A stretch of DNA of 64,000 nt, taken from the NCBI RefSeq assembly GCF_028617075.1, contig NZ_JAQKGV010000014.1:1-64000 (forward strand), written 5' to 3'. The position numbers were made by a program, and so were the translations under genes. Shown piece by piece: positions 1 through 7,966 of the stretch (positions are counted from its first letter, which is position 1; every line of letters starts with the position of its first letter). A model generated the notes under the pieces. That model searched no databases. It saw only the letters and a list, made by a program, of their open reading frames with translations, and had not been told where the DNA came from. This stretch comes from Rubrobacter calidifluminis (GTDB lineage Bacteria > Actinomycetota > Rubrobacteria > Rubrobacterales > Rubrobacteraceae).

Positions 1-127
1 GGTAGATGCACGAACTGCCAAGGAAAAGGAGCTTTTTCACCCCGTGGCGGTGGGCGGCTTCGATGACGTTGAGCTCTATCGCGAGGTTATCGCGGATGAA
101 CCCGGCCGGGCAGGTGGCGTTGGCGAG
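1..127 (-). pseudogene. GDP-L-fucose synthase remnant (5'-truncated, runs off the window edge)
   Basis: The minus strand translates to a segment reading [18 protein letters not shown] followed by [14 protein letters not shown]. This matches the middle of GDP-4-keto-6-deoxymannose epimerase/reductase (Fcl/WcaG), an NAD(P)-dependent short-chain-type enzyme of GDP-fucose synthesis; the SSCIY motif holds the catalytic serine. Family members have about 75 residues before this point, including the Gly-rich nucleotide loop. Here the homology stops about 15 bases from the end of the response-regulator gene and I see no start codon or Rossmann loop. I therefore read it as a gene that lost its 5' end. 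The rest lies outside the window, so I cannot say whether it is otherwise intact. Confidence 0.7.
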
Positions 128-141
128 TTTCGCACCCCGCG

Positions 142-822
142 TCAGATCCCGCTGATCAGGCCGAGCTCGACGCCGCGGACGGCGGCCTGGGTGCGGTCGG
201 AGACACTGAGCTTGTTGAAGATGTGCTGCACGTGGAGCTTGACGGCGCTCACGCTGATGTAGAGCTCGTCGGCGATCTCGTTGTTGGTCTTGCCCTGCGC
301 GACGTGGTGGAGGATGTCGAGCTCCCGCCGGGTGAGCGGGCTGGTCGGCTTGGGCACTCCGCGTGCCGAAACACCCTCACGGGCGAGGCGCAGCAGGAGG
401 TTCGAAGCGAGCTCGCTGTCGAGCGGGGACCGGCCGGAGAGGACGTCCCGGATCGCGGAGACGAGGTCCGGCTCCCTGGCGTCCTTGAGGACGTAGCCGG
501 CGGCCCCGGCCTTGAGCGCCTCGAGCAGGTAGTCCGGGTCCTCGTGCACGGTGAGGATGAGGACCGGGGTCTTCGGGAGGAGGTGCTTTATCCTGCGGGT
601 CGCCTCGATCCCGTCCATGAACGGCATCCTGACGTCCATGAGGACGATGTCCGGCTTGAGGCGCTGCGCGAGCTCGACGGCCTGCCGGCCGTCGGTCGCG
701 TGCTCTTCGAGCAGCCGCACGCCGGGTATGTCCGAGAGGGCGTCGTAGAGGCTCTCGACGTAGTCCGGGCTGTCGTCGGCGATCAGGACCCTGGCCGTAC
801 GGGTCGCATTCTCATAGGCCAT
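142..822 (-). CDS. NarL/LuxR-family two-component response regulator
   Basis: 226 aa. An N-terminal receiver domain (about residues 11-125) has acidic residues D16/D17, phospho-acceptor D63 in LMDVRMP and K113 in VLKDA. A C-terminal LuxR-type helix-turn-helix (about 160-225) begins [20 protein letters not shown]. It would be a DNA-binding output switched by phosphorylation. Its ATG overlaps the end of the histidine kinase gene by 11 bases, so the two form one transcription unit and a cognate pair. Targets are unknown; the neighbouring polysaccharide genes are one possibility. Because the upstream kinase gene is frameshifted, its signal input may be impaired. Confidence 0.93.
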   Translation of the reverse strand: MAYENATRTARVLIADDSPDYVESLYDALSDIPGVRLLEEHATDGRQAVELAQRLKPDIVLMDVRMPFMDGIEATRRIKHLLPKTPVLILTVHEDPDYLLEALKAGAAGYVLKDAREPDLVSAIRDVLSGRSPLDSELASNLLLRLAREGVSARGVPKPTSPLTRRELDILHHVAQGKTNNEIADELYISVSAVKLHVQHIFNKLSVSDRTQAAVRGVELGLISGI

Positions 823-1888
823 CCTCGCCCTCCCTGCAGGCGGGGATGGAGGCGCGCACGAGCGTCCCTTCGCTCGGCGAGCTCTCTATCTCGAGCACCC
901 CGCCGGCGAGCTCCATCCTCTCGCGCATCGCCGGGATGCCCACCCCGCCGGGACCGTCCCGCAGCACCCCCTCGAACCCGCACCCGAAGTCGCGCACGTC
1001 GAGCCTGGCCCGTCCGTCCTCGACGCGCAGCTCCACGAAGACCGGCGTCTCACCGGCGTGCTTCTCAACGTTGTGGAGCGCCTCCTGGGCGACCCGGAAG
1101 AGCGCCACCTCCACGTACCCGGCTAGGCGCTCCTCACCGATCGCCTCGCGGTAGTAGATCTCCCGGCCGTCCTCCCGCATCCGCTCGACGAGCCGGCGCA
1201 GCGCCGGGGCGAGGCCGAAGTCCTCCAGCAGCGGGGGGCGCAGGTCCTCTATGAGGTTGCGTCCGGTGTCGATCATCTCGTCGATGATCTCGCCCATCCT
1301 CCGGAAGCTGCGCTCCTCCAGCCCGGTCTGCGGGGCGCGGCGGCGGGCGAGGGTCTGCAGGCGGCGGCTCAGCGCGGTGGCGCGCTGGATGATATAGTCG
1401 TGGATCTCGTAGGCGATCTTCCGGCGCTCTTCTTCCTGCGCGAGCAGGATGCCGGCGGCGGCGCGTTCGATCAGGGGATCTTCGCCGTCGAGGTAGCGGC
1501 CCTCTAACCCCCGACCCACCAGGACACCGAGCCAGGCGGAGATCGCACGCACCCCCGCCACGCTCCCCTCGCTCCCGAGCGCGGAGCCCCCGGCGACCTC
1601 GAGCACCTTACCGCCGGATTCCGCGAGCGGCGCATAGACGGCCACGCCACTCTCGTTCTTCTCCACGAGCACATCCCCCGGCCCGAGCGCCGCGACGCGG
1701 CCGGGGTCGGGCCGGGGAGCCGACGCCCCTACCTCGCCCCTGCGCACCTCGGCCAGCACCCGGAGCCGGCCGTCCTCGCACGCGCAGATCGCCGCGCGGT
1801 CGGCCGGGACGGCCCCGCAGACGAACCCCAGCAGGTGCCGGGTCGCCGCCGAGCGGAACCGGAGGCCCCTCTCGGCAGCACCATCCAC
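812..1888 (-). CDS. Sensor histidine kinase, GAF-like and HisKA_3/HATPase part (3' part of a frameshifted gene)
   Basis: 358 aa from a GTG. After a GAF-like region (about 10-130) comes a NarX/DesK-type dimerisation domain with phospho-accepting H163 in EIHDYIIQ, then an HATPase domain with the N-box around N273 (EALHNVEKH) and glycine boxes GCGFEG and GVGIPAMRER. It would autophosphorylate and pass phosphate to the response regulator that overlaps its 3' end. The GTG is probably not the true start: this frame stays protein-like upstream (VARGRDADLFLEALDAART) and joins the PAS-coding frame starting at 2244 by a single -1 shift. The peptide AERGLRF occurs at the start of both modules. Confidence 0.85.
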   Translation of the reverse strand: MDGAAERGLRFRSAATRHLLGFVCGAVPADRAAICACEDGRLRVLAEVRRGEVGASAPRPDPGRVAALGPGDVLVEKNESGVAVYAPLAESGGKVLEVAGGSALGSEGSVAGVRAISAWLGVLVGRGLEGRYLDGEDPLIERAAAGILLAQEEERRKIAYEIHDYIIQRATALSRRLQTLARRRAPQTGLEERSFRRMGEIIDEMIDTGRNLIEDLRPPLLEDFGLAPALRRLVERMREDGREIYYREAIGEERLAGYVEVALFRVAQEALHNVEKHAGETPVFVELRVEDGRARLDVRDFGCGFEGVLRDGPGGVGIPAMRERMELAGGVLEIESSPSEGTLVRASIPACREGEDGL

Positions 1889-2244
1889 CGTACGCGCCGC
1901 GTCGAGCGCCTCCAGGAACAGATCCGCGTCTCGGCCCCGCGCGACGGGCCCGCGTGCAGCGAGAGGATGCCGACCCCGGACCCCCCCGCCGGGGAGAAGT
2001 CTAGCCAGAGGCCTTCACCCGCGGGATGTCCATCGCCGGCGTCGCGCAGGCCGAGGATCTCATGCAGGCAACTGCCGACCATCTCCTCCTGCGAGATCCC
2101 GAGCATGGAACATGCGGCCGGGTTCGCGGCGAACACCACCCCCTCGGCGGATAAGATGATCAGGCCGGCCTCACACCTCTCGAAAGCAAGCCTGTACAGG
2201 CCTTCCTGATCGTAGAAGCGAAGCCCCCTCTCTGCAACATCCAC
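1729..2244 (-). CDS. PAS domain, 5' part of the frameshifted sensor kinase
   Basis: This GTG-started frame encodes a PAS fold in its first about 100 residues (FERCEAGLIILSAEGVVF, ANPAACSMLGISQEEMVG). After LSLHAG near 1948 it degenerates into Arg/Ser/Trp-rich out-of-frame sequence, while the kinase frame becomes protein-like at the same point. On the minus strand bases 1951-1945 read G_GGC_CCG in the PAS frame, a heptamer where a -1 slip joins PAS to kinase exactly (LHAGP-VARGRD). A one-base deletion, a sequencing indel or programmed frameshifting would all give this picture. I consider the real gene to be 812-2244 with PAS, GAF and kinase modules. Confidence 0.7.
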   Translation of the reverse strand: MDVAERGLRFYDQEGLYRLAFERCEAGLIILSAEGVVFAANPAACSMLGISQEEMVGSCLHEILGLRDAGDGHPAGEGLWLDFSPAGGSGVGILSLHAGPSRGAETRICSWRRSTRRVRWMVLPRGASGSARRRPGTCWGSSAGPSRPTARRSARARTAGSGCWPRCAGAR

Positions 2245-2314
2245 GATACGCCCCCTACTTACCTGTACCGGTGATATTTTAGCAATGTTTCTGTAATAAA
2301 GGGAAGAACGATAT

Positions 2315-2514
2315 TCAGAATGCGCCCCGCCTGCCCAGGATATGGGAGACGGTGCGGGCCAGTATGACGAGGTCGAGCCAGATGGACCACCGGCGTACGT
2401 AATAGAGATCCATCGTCACCCTCCTGTCGAACTCGAGCTCGCTGCGGCCACTCACCTGCCAGAGCCCGGTTATGCCCGGCGCGACCCGCAGGATCTCGGT
2501 CTGCGCCCGGCCTA
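2315..2514 (-). pseudogene. C-terminal fragment of the IS-interrupted sugar-phosphate transferase
   Basis: The last 65 codons of a bacterial sugar transferase: ILRVAPGITGLWQVSGRS, then FDRRVTMDLYYVRRWSIWLDL and a stop at 2315. These are the conserved end of WbaP/ExoY-type undecaprenyl-phosphate glycosyl-1-phosphate transferases. If the IS630 element and one TA copy are removed, this frame joins the upstream fragment precisely (SADI-GRAQTEILR). It has no start of its own. It marks the loss of the membrane enzyme that would start assembly of an exopolysaccharide or glycan repeat unit. Confidence 0.9.
2513..2514. other. TA target-site copy, left end of the IS630 element
   Basis: IS630-family elements insert at TA and duplicate it. 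The TA at 2513-2514 and the one at 3518-3519 flank the element; collapsing them restores the sugar-transferase reading frame. Confidence 0.85.
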
Positions 2515-3517
2515 CAGCGGTAGTCAAAGCTATTGACCTGTGTGCGATCATGGAGAAATGAAATCCTACTCGGAAGACCTGCGCCAGAAGATCGTTGTTG
2601 CCGTCGAACGCGGCATGTCCAAGTCCGAGGCGGCCCGTCTTTTTTGATATGAGCCTCTCCTCGGTCAAACGTTATGTCAGGATGGCAAGCAGTGAGCAGT
2701 CTCTGGCTCCAAAGAAGAGGCCCGGCAGAACCCCAAAGGTGGACGAGAAAATCGAAAAGCTTTTGAGCGAGGATATGAAAGATCGTCCTGCTGCGACCAT
2801 CGCCCAAAGGCGCCGTTTTCTGGAGGTGATCACGGGCAAGCCTCTGAGCTACTCGACTCTCTGGCGAGTATTGAAACGTCTTGGATGGAGTCGAAAAAAG
2901 ATCGGTGGGTGCATCGGAGCGAGATGAGTTCAAAAGGGCTGCCTGGCGGGTGACAGTCGCTTCACAGATAGATCCAGAGCAGTTGGTATTTGTAGACGAA
3001 ATGGGAGCCAACACCTCGCTTTCACAGCTCTACGCCTACTCTCGGGTTGGACAGAGGGCGCAATGCTCGGTTCCTCGCAACCGTGGGAAGAACACGACGC
3101 TGCTTTCTAGCATTAGCGTAGAGGGAATGGCTCCCTCCCTTGCAGTGGCCGGTCCAACTGATCGTGCAGTGTCTGAAGCCTACTACGTCGAGAAAGTGCT
3201 CGCGCCGACTCTACGAGCTGGACAGATAGTAGTGATGGACAACCTTTCTGCTCACAAGGGGGAAAGAGTCAAGGAACTGATCGAGGAGCACGGCTGCGAA
3301 CTTCTGTACTTGCCATCCTACTCCCCGGACCTCAATCCTATTGAAGAAGCCTTCTCGAAGGTCAAGGGGCTTTTACGAAAAGCCCAAGCCCGCACCCGCG
3401 ATGCTCTGGTAGAGGCGATGGGTCGGGCACTATCTTGCTATCAGTGCTCAGGATGCACGAGGTTTCTTTGAGCACTGTGGCTACCATCAGCGGGTTCAGC
3501 TTCTATGAATAGTGCTA
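2515..3517 (+). mobile_element. IS630-family insertion sequence, 1003 bp
   Basis: The element sits between TA duplicates and carries one transposase gene on the plus strand. The ends are imperfect inverted repeats: the left end reads CAGCGGTAGTCAAAG and the right end, reverse-complemented, reads TAGCACTATTCATAG; about 16 of the first 24 positions match. It splits a minus-strand sugar transferase gene. The transposase carries three frame disruptions, so this copy is probably immobile unless a transposase is supplied in trans. Boundaries follow from restoring the interrupted gene, which makes them exact to the base apart from the TA ambiguity. Confidence 0.9.
2558..3508 (+). pseudogene. IS630-family transposase, three single-base frame disruptions
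   Basis: The reading starts at ATG 2558 (MKSYSEDLRQKIVVAVERG, a helix-turn-helix N-terminus). Continuity breaks at a T6 run (2640-2645), where EAARLF meets DMSLSSVKRY; at an A6 run (2894-2899), where LGWSRKK meets RSVGASERDEF; and near 3435, where GRALS meets AISAQDARGFFEHCG. The DDE catalytic core follows the second break: VFVDEMG (first Asp), VVMDNLSAHKGE (second Asp) and LPSYSPDLNPIEEAF (Glu). At the T6 run and near 3435 the gene has one base too many; the A6 break also moves the frame forward by one. IS630 elements can use slippage, but three sites make decay or sequencing errors likelier. Confidence 0.85.
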
Positions 3518-4771
3518 TATGTCGGCGGACTCGCGGGGCAGGTAGGGCCTGGGTCCGACGAGGCTCATCTCTCCCTTCAACACGTTGATGAGCTGCGGCA
3601 GCTCGTCCAGACTGGTGCGCCGCAGGAAGCGACCCACGCTGGTCACACGGGGGTCGTGGCGCAGTTTGTGGTAACGCAGGTACTCTTCTCTCGCCTCAGG
3701 GTCTTCACAAAGAAGTCGCTCGAGCCTCTCCTCGGCGTCCGGGACCATGGTGCGAAACTTCAGGCAGCGGAAGGCCTTCCCTCCCACCCCCATGCGCCGA
3801 TCGGAGTAGAGCACCGGGCGGCCGGACTCGAGCCAGACGAACCCGGCGAGGACGACAAACAACGGGAGCAGGACCAGGGAGCCGACGAACGCCGCGAAGA
3901 GCTCGATGGAGCGCTTCATCATCCTTCCCCCGGGCCGGAGGAGGTTGTGCCGGATCTCTACGCCGAGATCGCCGCCGAACCCCCCGGTGACGCCGAACTC
4001 TCCGAGGTTCCACGGGTCGGAGACCACGGCGACCTGCCTGAAGGAGTAGACGGCCTCCGAGATCAGACGCGCATCGGTCGTGCCGGCCAGTACGATCGTA
4101 TCCATTCCCCTTTTACGGCAGAGCGCCGCGGCCCCGGCGATCTCCTCGGGACCACTCTCGAGCCCGCTCATCACCACCGGGATGAGCCCGGTCTCCCACT
4201 CCTCACGCATCCGGCGCGCGACGCGCGAGGCGTCCTCCGGCTCCCCGACGACGAGGACCGGCTTGCCCCACAGCCCGCCCCTGCGCAGCAGCACCCGCAC
4301 CCCGGCGCGCACGAGCGGCGCGAGCACCAGGAGCCCGGCGAACCCGGCGAGGACGAACAGGCGGGAGATGTTGCTCCCTATGTGCAGGAAGTAGAAGAAG
4401 ACGACCGTGACGCCCCCCGCGACGAGGGTGGCGTGGCTCTGCCGCCGGAGGCTCTCTACGACCGATAGGCCGTAGCCGGGATAGAGCCCGGCGGCCGCCC
4501 TGAGCCCCACCCACAGGATGATTCCGGGCACGAAGACCAGGTAGGTGAGATCGCTCAGGGGCCCGAGCCCTACGAGGATGTGCACCCAGCGCGCCGAAAG
4601 CCACACCCAGACGGCGAGCAGGAGGTCCACGGAACCCAGGGAGAGCGCCGCCACGGCCCGGCGCACCGACTGGCGCCTGCGGGTGTAGAGTGCCGCCCTC
4701 TCCCCGCATGCGGGGTTGCGCAGCAGAGCGGGACCTTCGACCCCGATATCGTGGTCTGCGATCTGGCTCAG
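3515..4771 (-). pseudogene. Polyprenyl glycosylphosphotransferase (WbaP/ExoY type), N-terminal fragment cut by IS630
   Basis: A multi-TM N-terminus is followed by a CoA-binding-like linker (GKPVLVVGEPEDASRVARR) and the sugar-transferase domain: a TM near [47 protein letters not shown] and [14 protein letters not shown]. The family transfers a sugar-1-phosphate from a nucleotide sugar to undecaprenyl phosphate at the cytoplasmic face. The frame ends in the TAG made by the IS end. The first GTG is at 4666, but the frame stays protein-like upstream (ALYTRRRQSVRR) back to CTG 4771, which has GGGAGGGG 5 bases before it. A CTG start would give an intact protein of about 483 aa, closer to the family length. 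The gene is inactivated here. Confidence 0.88.
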
Positions 4772-4878
4772 AGAAACCCCTCCCTGCTAAAGCCCGTCCA
4801 ACGGTCTCCGAACCGATAACCATTCTAGGGGGAGGGGCCGACGCCCCACATTGGCCGGGTGGCCATTTCCTTCGAAGA

Positions 4879-6660
4879 TCAGATACGAATCGCAGCGAGG
4901 AAGGCTTCCTGGGGGATCTCGACGTTCCCCACCTGCTTCATCCGGCGTTTTCCGGCCTTCTGTTTCTCGAGGAGCTTGCGCTTGCGGGTGATGTCCCCGC
5001 CGTAGCACTTGGCGGTCACGTCCTTGCGGTAGGCCTTGACGGTCTCGCGCGCGATGACGCGCCGGCCGACCGCGGCCTGCACGGGCACCTCGAACTGCTG
5101 GCGCGGGATGAGCTCCTTAAGCTTCTCGACGAGCGCCCTGCCGCGCTGGTAGGCCTTCTCGCGGTGGACGATGATCGAGAGCGCATCGACCGGCTCCCCG
5201 GCGACGAGCACCCGGACCTTCACGAGGTCCGCCGCCTCGTAGCCCTTCGGCTCGTAGTCGTAGGAGGCGTACCCTTTGGTGCGGCTCTTGAGGGCGTCGA
5301 AGAAGTCCGTGAGTATCTCGGCGAGCGGCAGGTCGTAGGTGAGCTGAACCCTCTTCGCCGAGAGGTACTCCATCCCGACCGAGGTCCCGCGCCGCTCGTG
5401 GCAGAGGCCCATCACCGCCCCGACGTACTCGTTCGGACAGACGATCGTCGCCCTGACGACCGGCTCCAGGATCTCGTCGTAGTCGTCGGGGAGGTCGCTC
5501 GGGTTGGTGATCTCGAACTCTTTGCCCCCAGCGCGCACCCGGTAGCGCACGCTCGGGGAGGTCGCGATGAGGTCGAGGTCGAACTCGCGCTCGAGCCGCT
5601 CCTGCACGATCTCCATGTGCAACAGGCCCAGAAAACCGCACCGGAACCCGAAGCCGAGCCTGGAGTTCTCGGGCTCGAAGTAGAGCGAGGCGTCGTTGAG
5701 CTGCAGCTTCTCCAGCGCCCCGCGCAGCCGCTCGAAGTCGTCGGCGTCGGTCGGGTAGAGCCCGGAGAAGACCGTCGGGAGCGCCCGCTCGTAGCCGGGC
5801 AGCGGCTCCTTTGCGGGCTCGGCGGCGAGCGTGACCGTGTCCCCGACCCGGAGCGCCTCGATGTCCTTGAGCCCGGCGACGAGGTATCCGACCTCCCCCG
5901 TCCCGAGCACCTCGAGCGCCTTCGGCTTCGGCGAGTAGCAGCCGACCTCCAGAAGCTCGAACTCCTCGCCGCTGCGCATCGCCCGCACCGCATCCCCCTT
6001 CCTCAGGGAGCCGTCGAAGACGCGGGCGAGCGAGATCACGCCCCGGTAGGGGTCGTAGAGCGAGTCGAAGACGAGGGCGCGCGTCCTCTCGCAGGTGCTC
6101 TCCGGCGCCGGGATGCGCTCGACGATCGCGTCGAGCAGCTCCTCGACCCCCTCCCCGGTCTTGGCCGAGAGGCGGATGATCTCGGACTCGTCCACCCCGA
6201 TGAGGTCGACCAGCTCCCCGGTGACCGCGGCCACGTCGGCTATCGGGAGGTCGATCTTGTTTATGGCCGGGATGATCTCCAGGTCGTGCTCCAGCGCCAT
6301 GTAGAGGTTGGCGAGCGTCTGCGCCTGGATGCCCTGGCTCGCGTCCACCAGCAGCACCGCCCCCTCGCAGGCGGCGATCGCCCGCGAGACCTCGTACGCG
6401 AAGTCCACGTGCCCCGGGGTGTCGATGAGGTTGAGGGTGTAGGTCTCCCCGCCCCGGCGGTGGAGCAGCCTCACCGCCTGCGCCTTGATCGTGATGCCCC
6501 GCTCGCGTTCGATCTCCATGGTGTCGAGGATCTGATCGACCCTCTCCCTCTCGGAGACCGCGTCGGTGAGCTCGAGCAGGCGGTCGGCGAGGGTGCTCTT
6601 CCCGTGGTCTATGTGTGCGATTATGCAGAAGTTGCGCGTGTTCCGTGCGGTGCTCTCCAC
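4879..6660 (-). CDS. lepA: Elongation factor 4 (LepA GTPase)
   Basis: 593 aa. LepA is a ribosome-associated translational GTPase that back-translocates or rescues stalled ribosomes and helps 30S assembly. The G domain shows G1 [11 protein letters not shown]2 RGITIKAQ, G3 DTPGH and G4 NKIDLP in the first about 140 residues, followed by the EF-G-like domains and the LepA-specific C-terminus ([20 protein letters not shown]). I place the start at GTG 6660 ([16 protein letters not shown]); the longer frame adds 31 unlike residues that overlap the divergent rpsT promoter. The gene is divergent from rpsT. Confidence 0.96.
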   Translation of the reverse strand: MESTARNTRNFCIIAHIDHGKSTLADRLLELTDAVSERERVDQILDTMEIERERGITIKAQAVRLLHRRGGETYTLNLIDTPGHVDFAYEVSRAIAACEGAVLLVDASQGIQAQTLANLYMALEHDLEIIPAINKIDLPIADVAAVTGELVDLIGVDESEIIRLSAKTGEGVEELLDAIVERIPAPESTCERTRALVFDSLYDPYRGVISLARVFDGSLRKGDAVRAMRSGEEFELLEVGCYSPKPKALEVLGTGEVGYLVAGLKDIEALRVGDTVTLAAEPAKEPLPGYERALPTVFSGLYPTDADDFERLRGALEKLQLNDASLYFEPENSRLGFGFRCGFLGLLHMEIVQERLEREFDLDLIATSPSVRYRVRAGGKEFEITNPSDLPDDYDEILEPVVRATIVCPNEYVGAVMGLCHERRGTSVGMEYLSAKRVQLTYDLPLAEILTDFFDALKSRTKGYASYDYEPKGYEAADLVKVRVLVAGEPVDALSIIVHREKAYQRGRALVEKLKELIPRQQFEVPVQAAVGRRVIARETVKAYRKDVTAKCYGGDITRKRKLLEKQKAGKRRMKQVGNVEIPQEAFLAAIRI

Positions 6661-6679
6661 CCGAGAGAGTCTAACACGA

Positions 6680-6708
6680 TTGCCTTCGCACCCCCGGCAT
6701 GTTACATT
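6680..6708 (+). promoter_or_regulatory. Candidate sigma-A promoter of rpsT
   Basis: TTGCCT at 6680-6685 and TACATT at 6703-6708 are separated by exactly 17 bases, upstream of rpsT and divergent from lepA. Found by reading; no start-site data. Confidence 0.5.
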
Positions 6709-6737
6709 CTTCCGGTCCGAGGTTCTCACCGGAAGAA
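6707..6737 (+). promoter_or_regulatory. 10-bp inverted repeat before the rpsT ribosome-binding site
   Basis: TTCTTCCGGT (6707-6716) and ACCGGAAGAA (6728-6737) are perfect inverted repeats with an 11-base loop; the right arm runs into the Shine-Dalgarno AAGGAGG. It could fold in mRNA and limit rpsT translation, in line with known S20 autoregulation in E. coli. If the promoter at 6680-6708 is correct, however, the left arm lies at or before the start site, which would make this a DNA operator instead. Confidence 0.45.
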
Positions 6738-6751
6738 GGAGGCAGGATACC

Positions 6752-7027
6752 ATGCCGGCACCGTCGAAGAGGGAGCGTCAGAACCGCAGGCGTTACGAGC
6801 GCAACCGCAGCGTGCGCACCCGCCTGCGCAACCTCTCCAAGCGCTTCTACCGGGCACTCGAGGCCGGGGAGGTCGAGCAGGCGCGCGCGCTGCGCGACAC
6901 CAGCCAGAAGGAGTACGCGAAGGCGACGACGAAGGGGATAATCCACCGCAACAAGGCCTCGCGCAAGCTGAGTCGCCTCGACCGCGCGCTCGCGAAGGTC
7001 TCCTCACGGGGCGAGAGGGAGGGCTAG
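6752..7027 (+). CDS. rpsT: 30S ribosomal protein S20
   Basis: 91 aa, very basic. S20 binds 16S rRNA early in 30S assembly. The ATG at 6752 follows a strong Shine-Dalgarno (AAGGAGG, 6736-6742). Family features include an N-terminal [18 protein letters not shown] and a C-terminal helix with [19 protein letters not shown]. The stop overlaps the end of the convergent holA gene by four bases, so no terminator fits between them. It is the only plus-strand gene between the window start and about 29 kb apart from the transposase. Confidence 0.95.
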   Translation: MPAPSKRERQNRRRYERNRSVRTRLRNLSKRFYRALEAGEVEQARALRDTSQKEYAKATTKGIIHRNKASRKLSRLDRALAKVSSRGEREG

Positions 7028-7956
7028 GAGGCCCTCTCCCGGCACAGCTCGATCGTGGCGAGCTCGACCTGGAGGCGCGCCTCCAGGTCGCTTCTTCCTT
7101 TGAGCCCGCTCTCCAGGGCGAGCAGCACCGAGAGGGCGCGCTCGATGTCGGCGGGGTTCAGATTCCGGGCCTGCTCCGCGAGCTTGCGGGCGACGAACGG
7201 CGGCACCCCGAGCTGTCCGGCGAGCTCGCGCGGGGCGGCCCCCTCCTGCACGAGGTCGAGCGCCCGGCCCACCAGACGGAACTGACGTCGCATCATGTAC
7301 ACGACCCGCAGCGGCGGCTCCCCGGTGGCGAAGAGCCGGGCGAGCGCCTCGAGCGCTGGCCGTCGCCTGCCCTCGGCCAGCGCGTCGACGAAGGCGAAGA
7401 TGTTCGACTGCACGTCCGGCGGGCACAGGGCGTCGAGATCCTCCCGGCTTATCCTCTCCCCTTCCCGGTAGAGCGAGAGCTTTTCTATCTCGGAGATCAC
7501 GCGCAGCTTGTCCTCCGAGCAGCGCCGCGCGAGCTCGGCGGCGACATCCTCGGGCAGCTCCGTCCCGAGCTCCTTCGCGCGACGCGCGGCCCATCGGGCG
7601 AGCGCCCGCCCGGTCGGCTGCTTGAGCTCGTGCACCTCGCCCGCCCTCTCGACCGCAGCACGCAACCTCTCGCGGGCGCCGAGCTTCTCCCCGATGAGCA
7701 CGAGGTCGGTACCCTGCGCGGGGTTCTCGAGGTAGCGCGTGATGAGTTCCTTCTGCCTGGCGTTCCAGGCGTCGATGCCGCGTACGACGACGAGGCTCCC
7801 CTCCCCGAACAGCGGAGCGGAATTGCAGGCGGAGACCACCTCTTCCGGTGAGCGGGAGTCGGCCTCGAAGATTACAGCATCGCGCCCCTTCCGGAGCCTC
7901 TCGATGCCGCGCCGCTTGCGCTCTTCGTCGTCCCCGAGCAAAAGATAGACTCCCAC
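7024..7956 (-). CDS. holA: DNA polymerase III subunit delta
   Basis: 310 aa. HolA is the clamp-loader subunit that opens the beta sliding clamp. The N-terminus MGVYLLLGDDEERKRRGIERL and regions such as VVVRGIDAWNARQKELITRYL and LARRCSEDKLRVISEIEKLSLY match the AAA+-like delta family, and the C-terminal helical domain (MRRQFRLVGRALDLVQEG, then LGVPPFVARKLAEQARNL) is typical. The order comEA-comEC-holA with divergent or convergent rpsT is common in Gram-positive bacteria. It lies 10 bases after comEC, probably in one operon. Confidence 0.93.
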   Translation of the reverse strand: MGVYLLLGDDEERKRRGIERLRKGRDAVIFEADSRSPEEVVSACNSAPLFGEGSLVVVRGIDAWNARQKELITRYLENPAQGTDLVLIGEKLGARERLRAAVERAGEVHELKQPTGRALARWAARRAKELGTELPEDVAAELARRCSEDKLRVISEIEKLSLYREGERISREDLDALCPPDVQSNIFAFVDALAEGRRRPALEALARLFATGEPPLRVVYMMRRQFRLVGRALDLVQEGAAPRELAGQLGVPPFVARKLAEQARNLNPADIERALSVLLALESGLKGRSDLEARLQVELATIELCRERAS

Positions 7957-7966
7957 GCCCGCTATT

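Noticed and set aside
4690-7851. A very long plus-strand open frame antisense to lepA, rpsT and holA
   Set aside because: It is rich in Arg/Leu/Asp/Val in the pattern of an antisense GC-rich frame, and crosses rpsT in a wrong frame. Real genes lie on the other strand.
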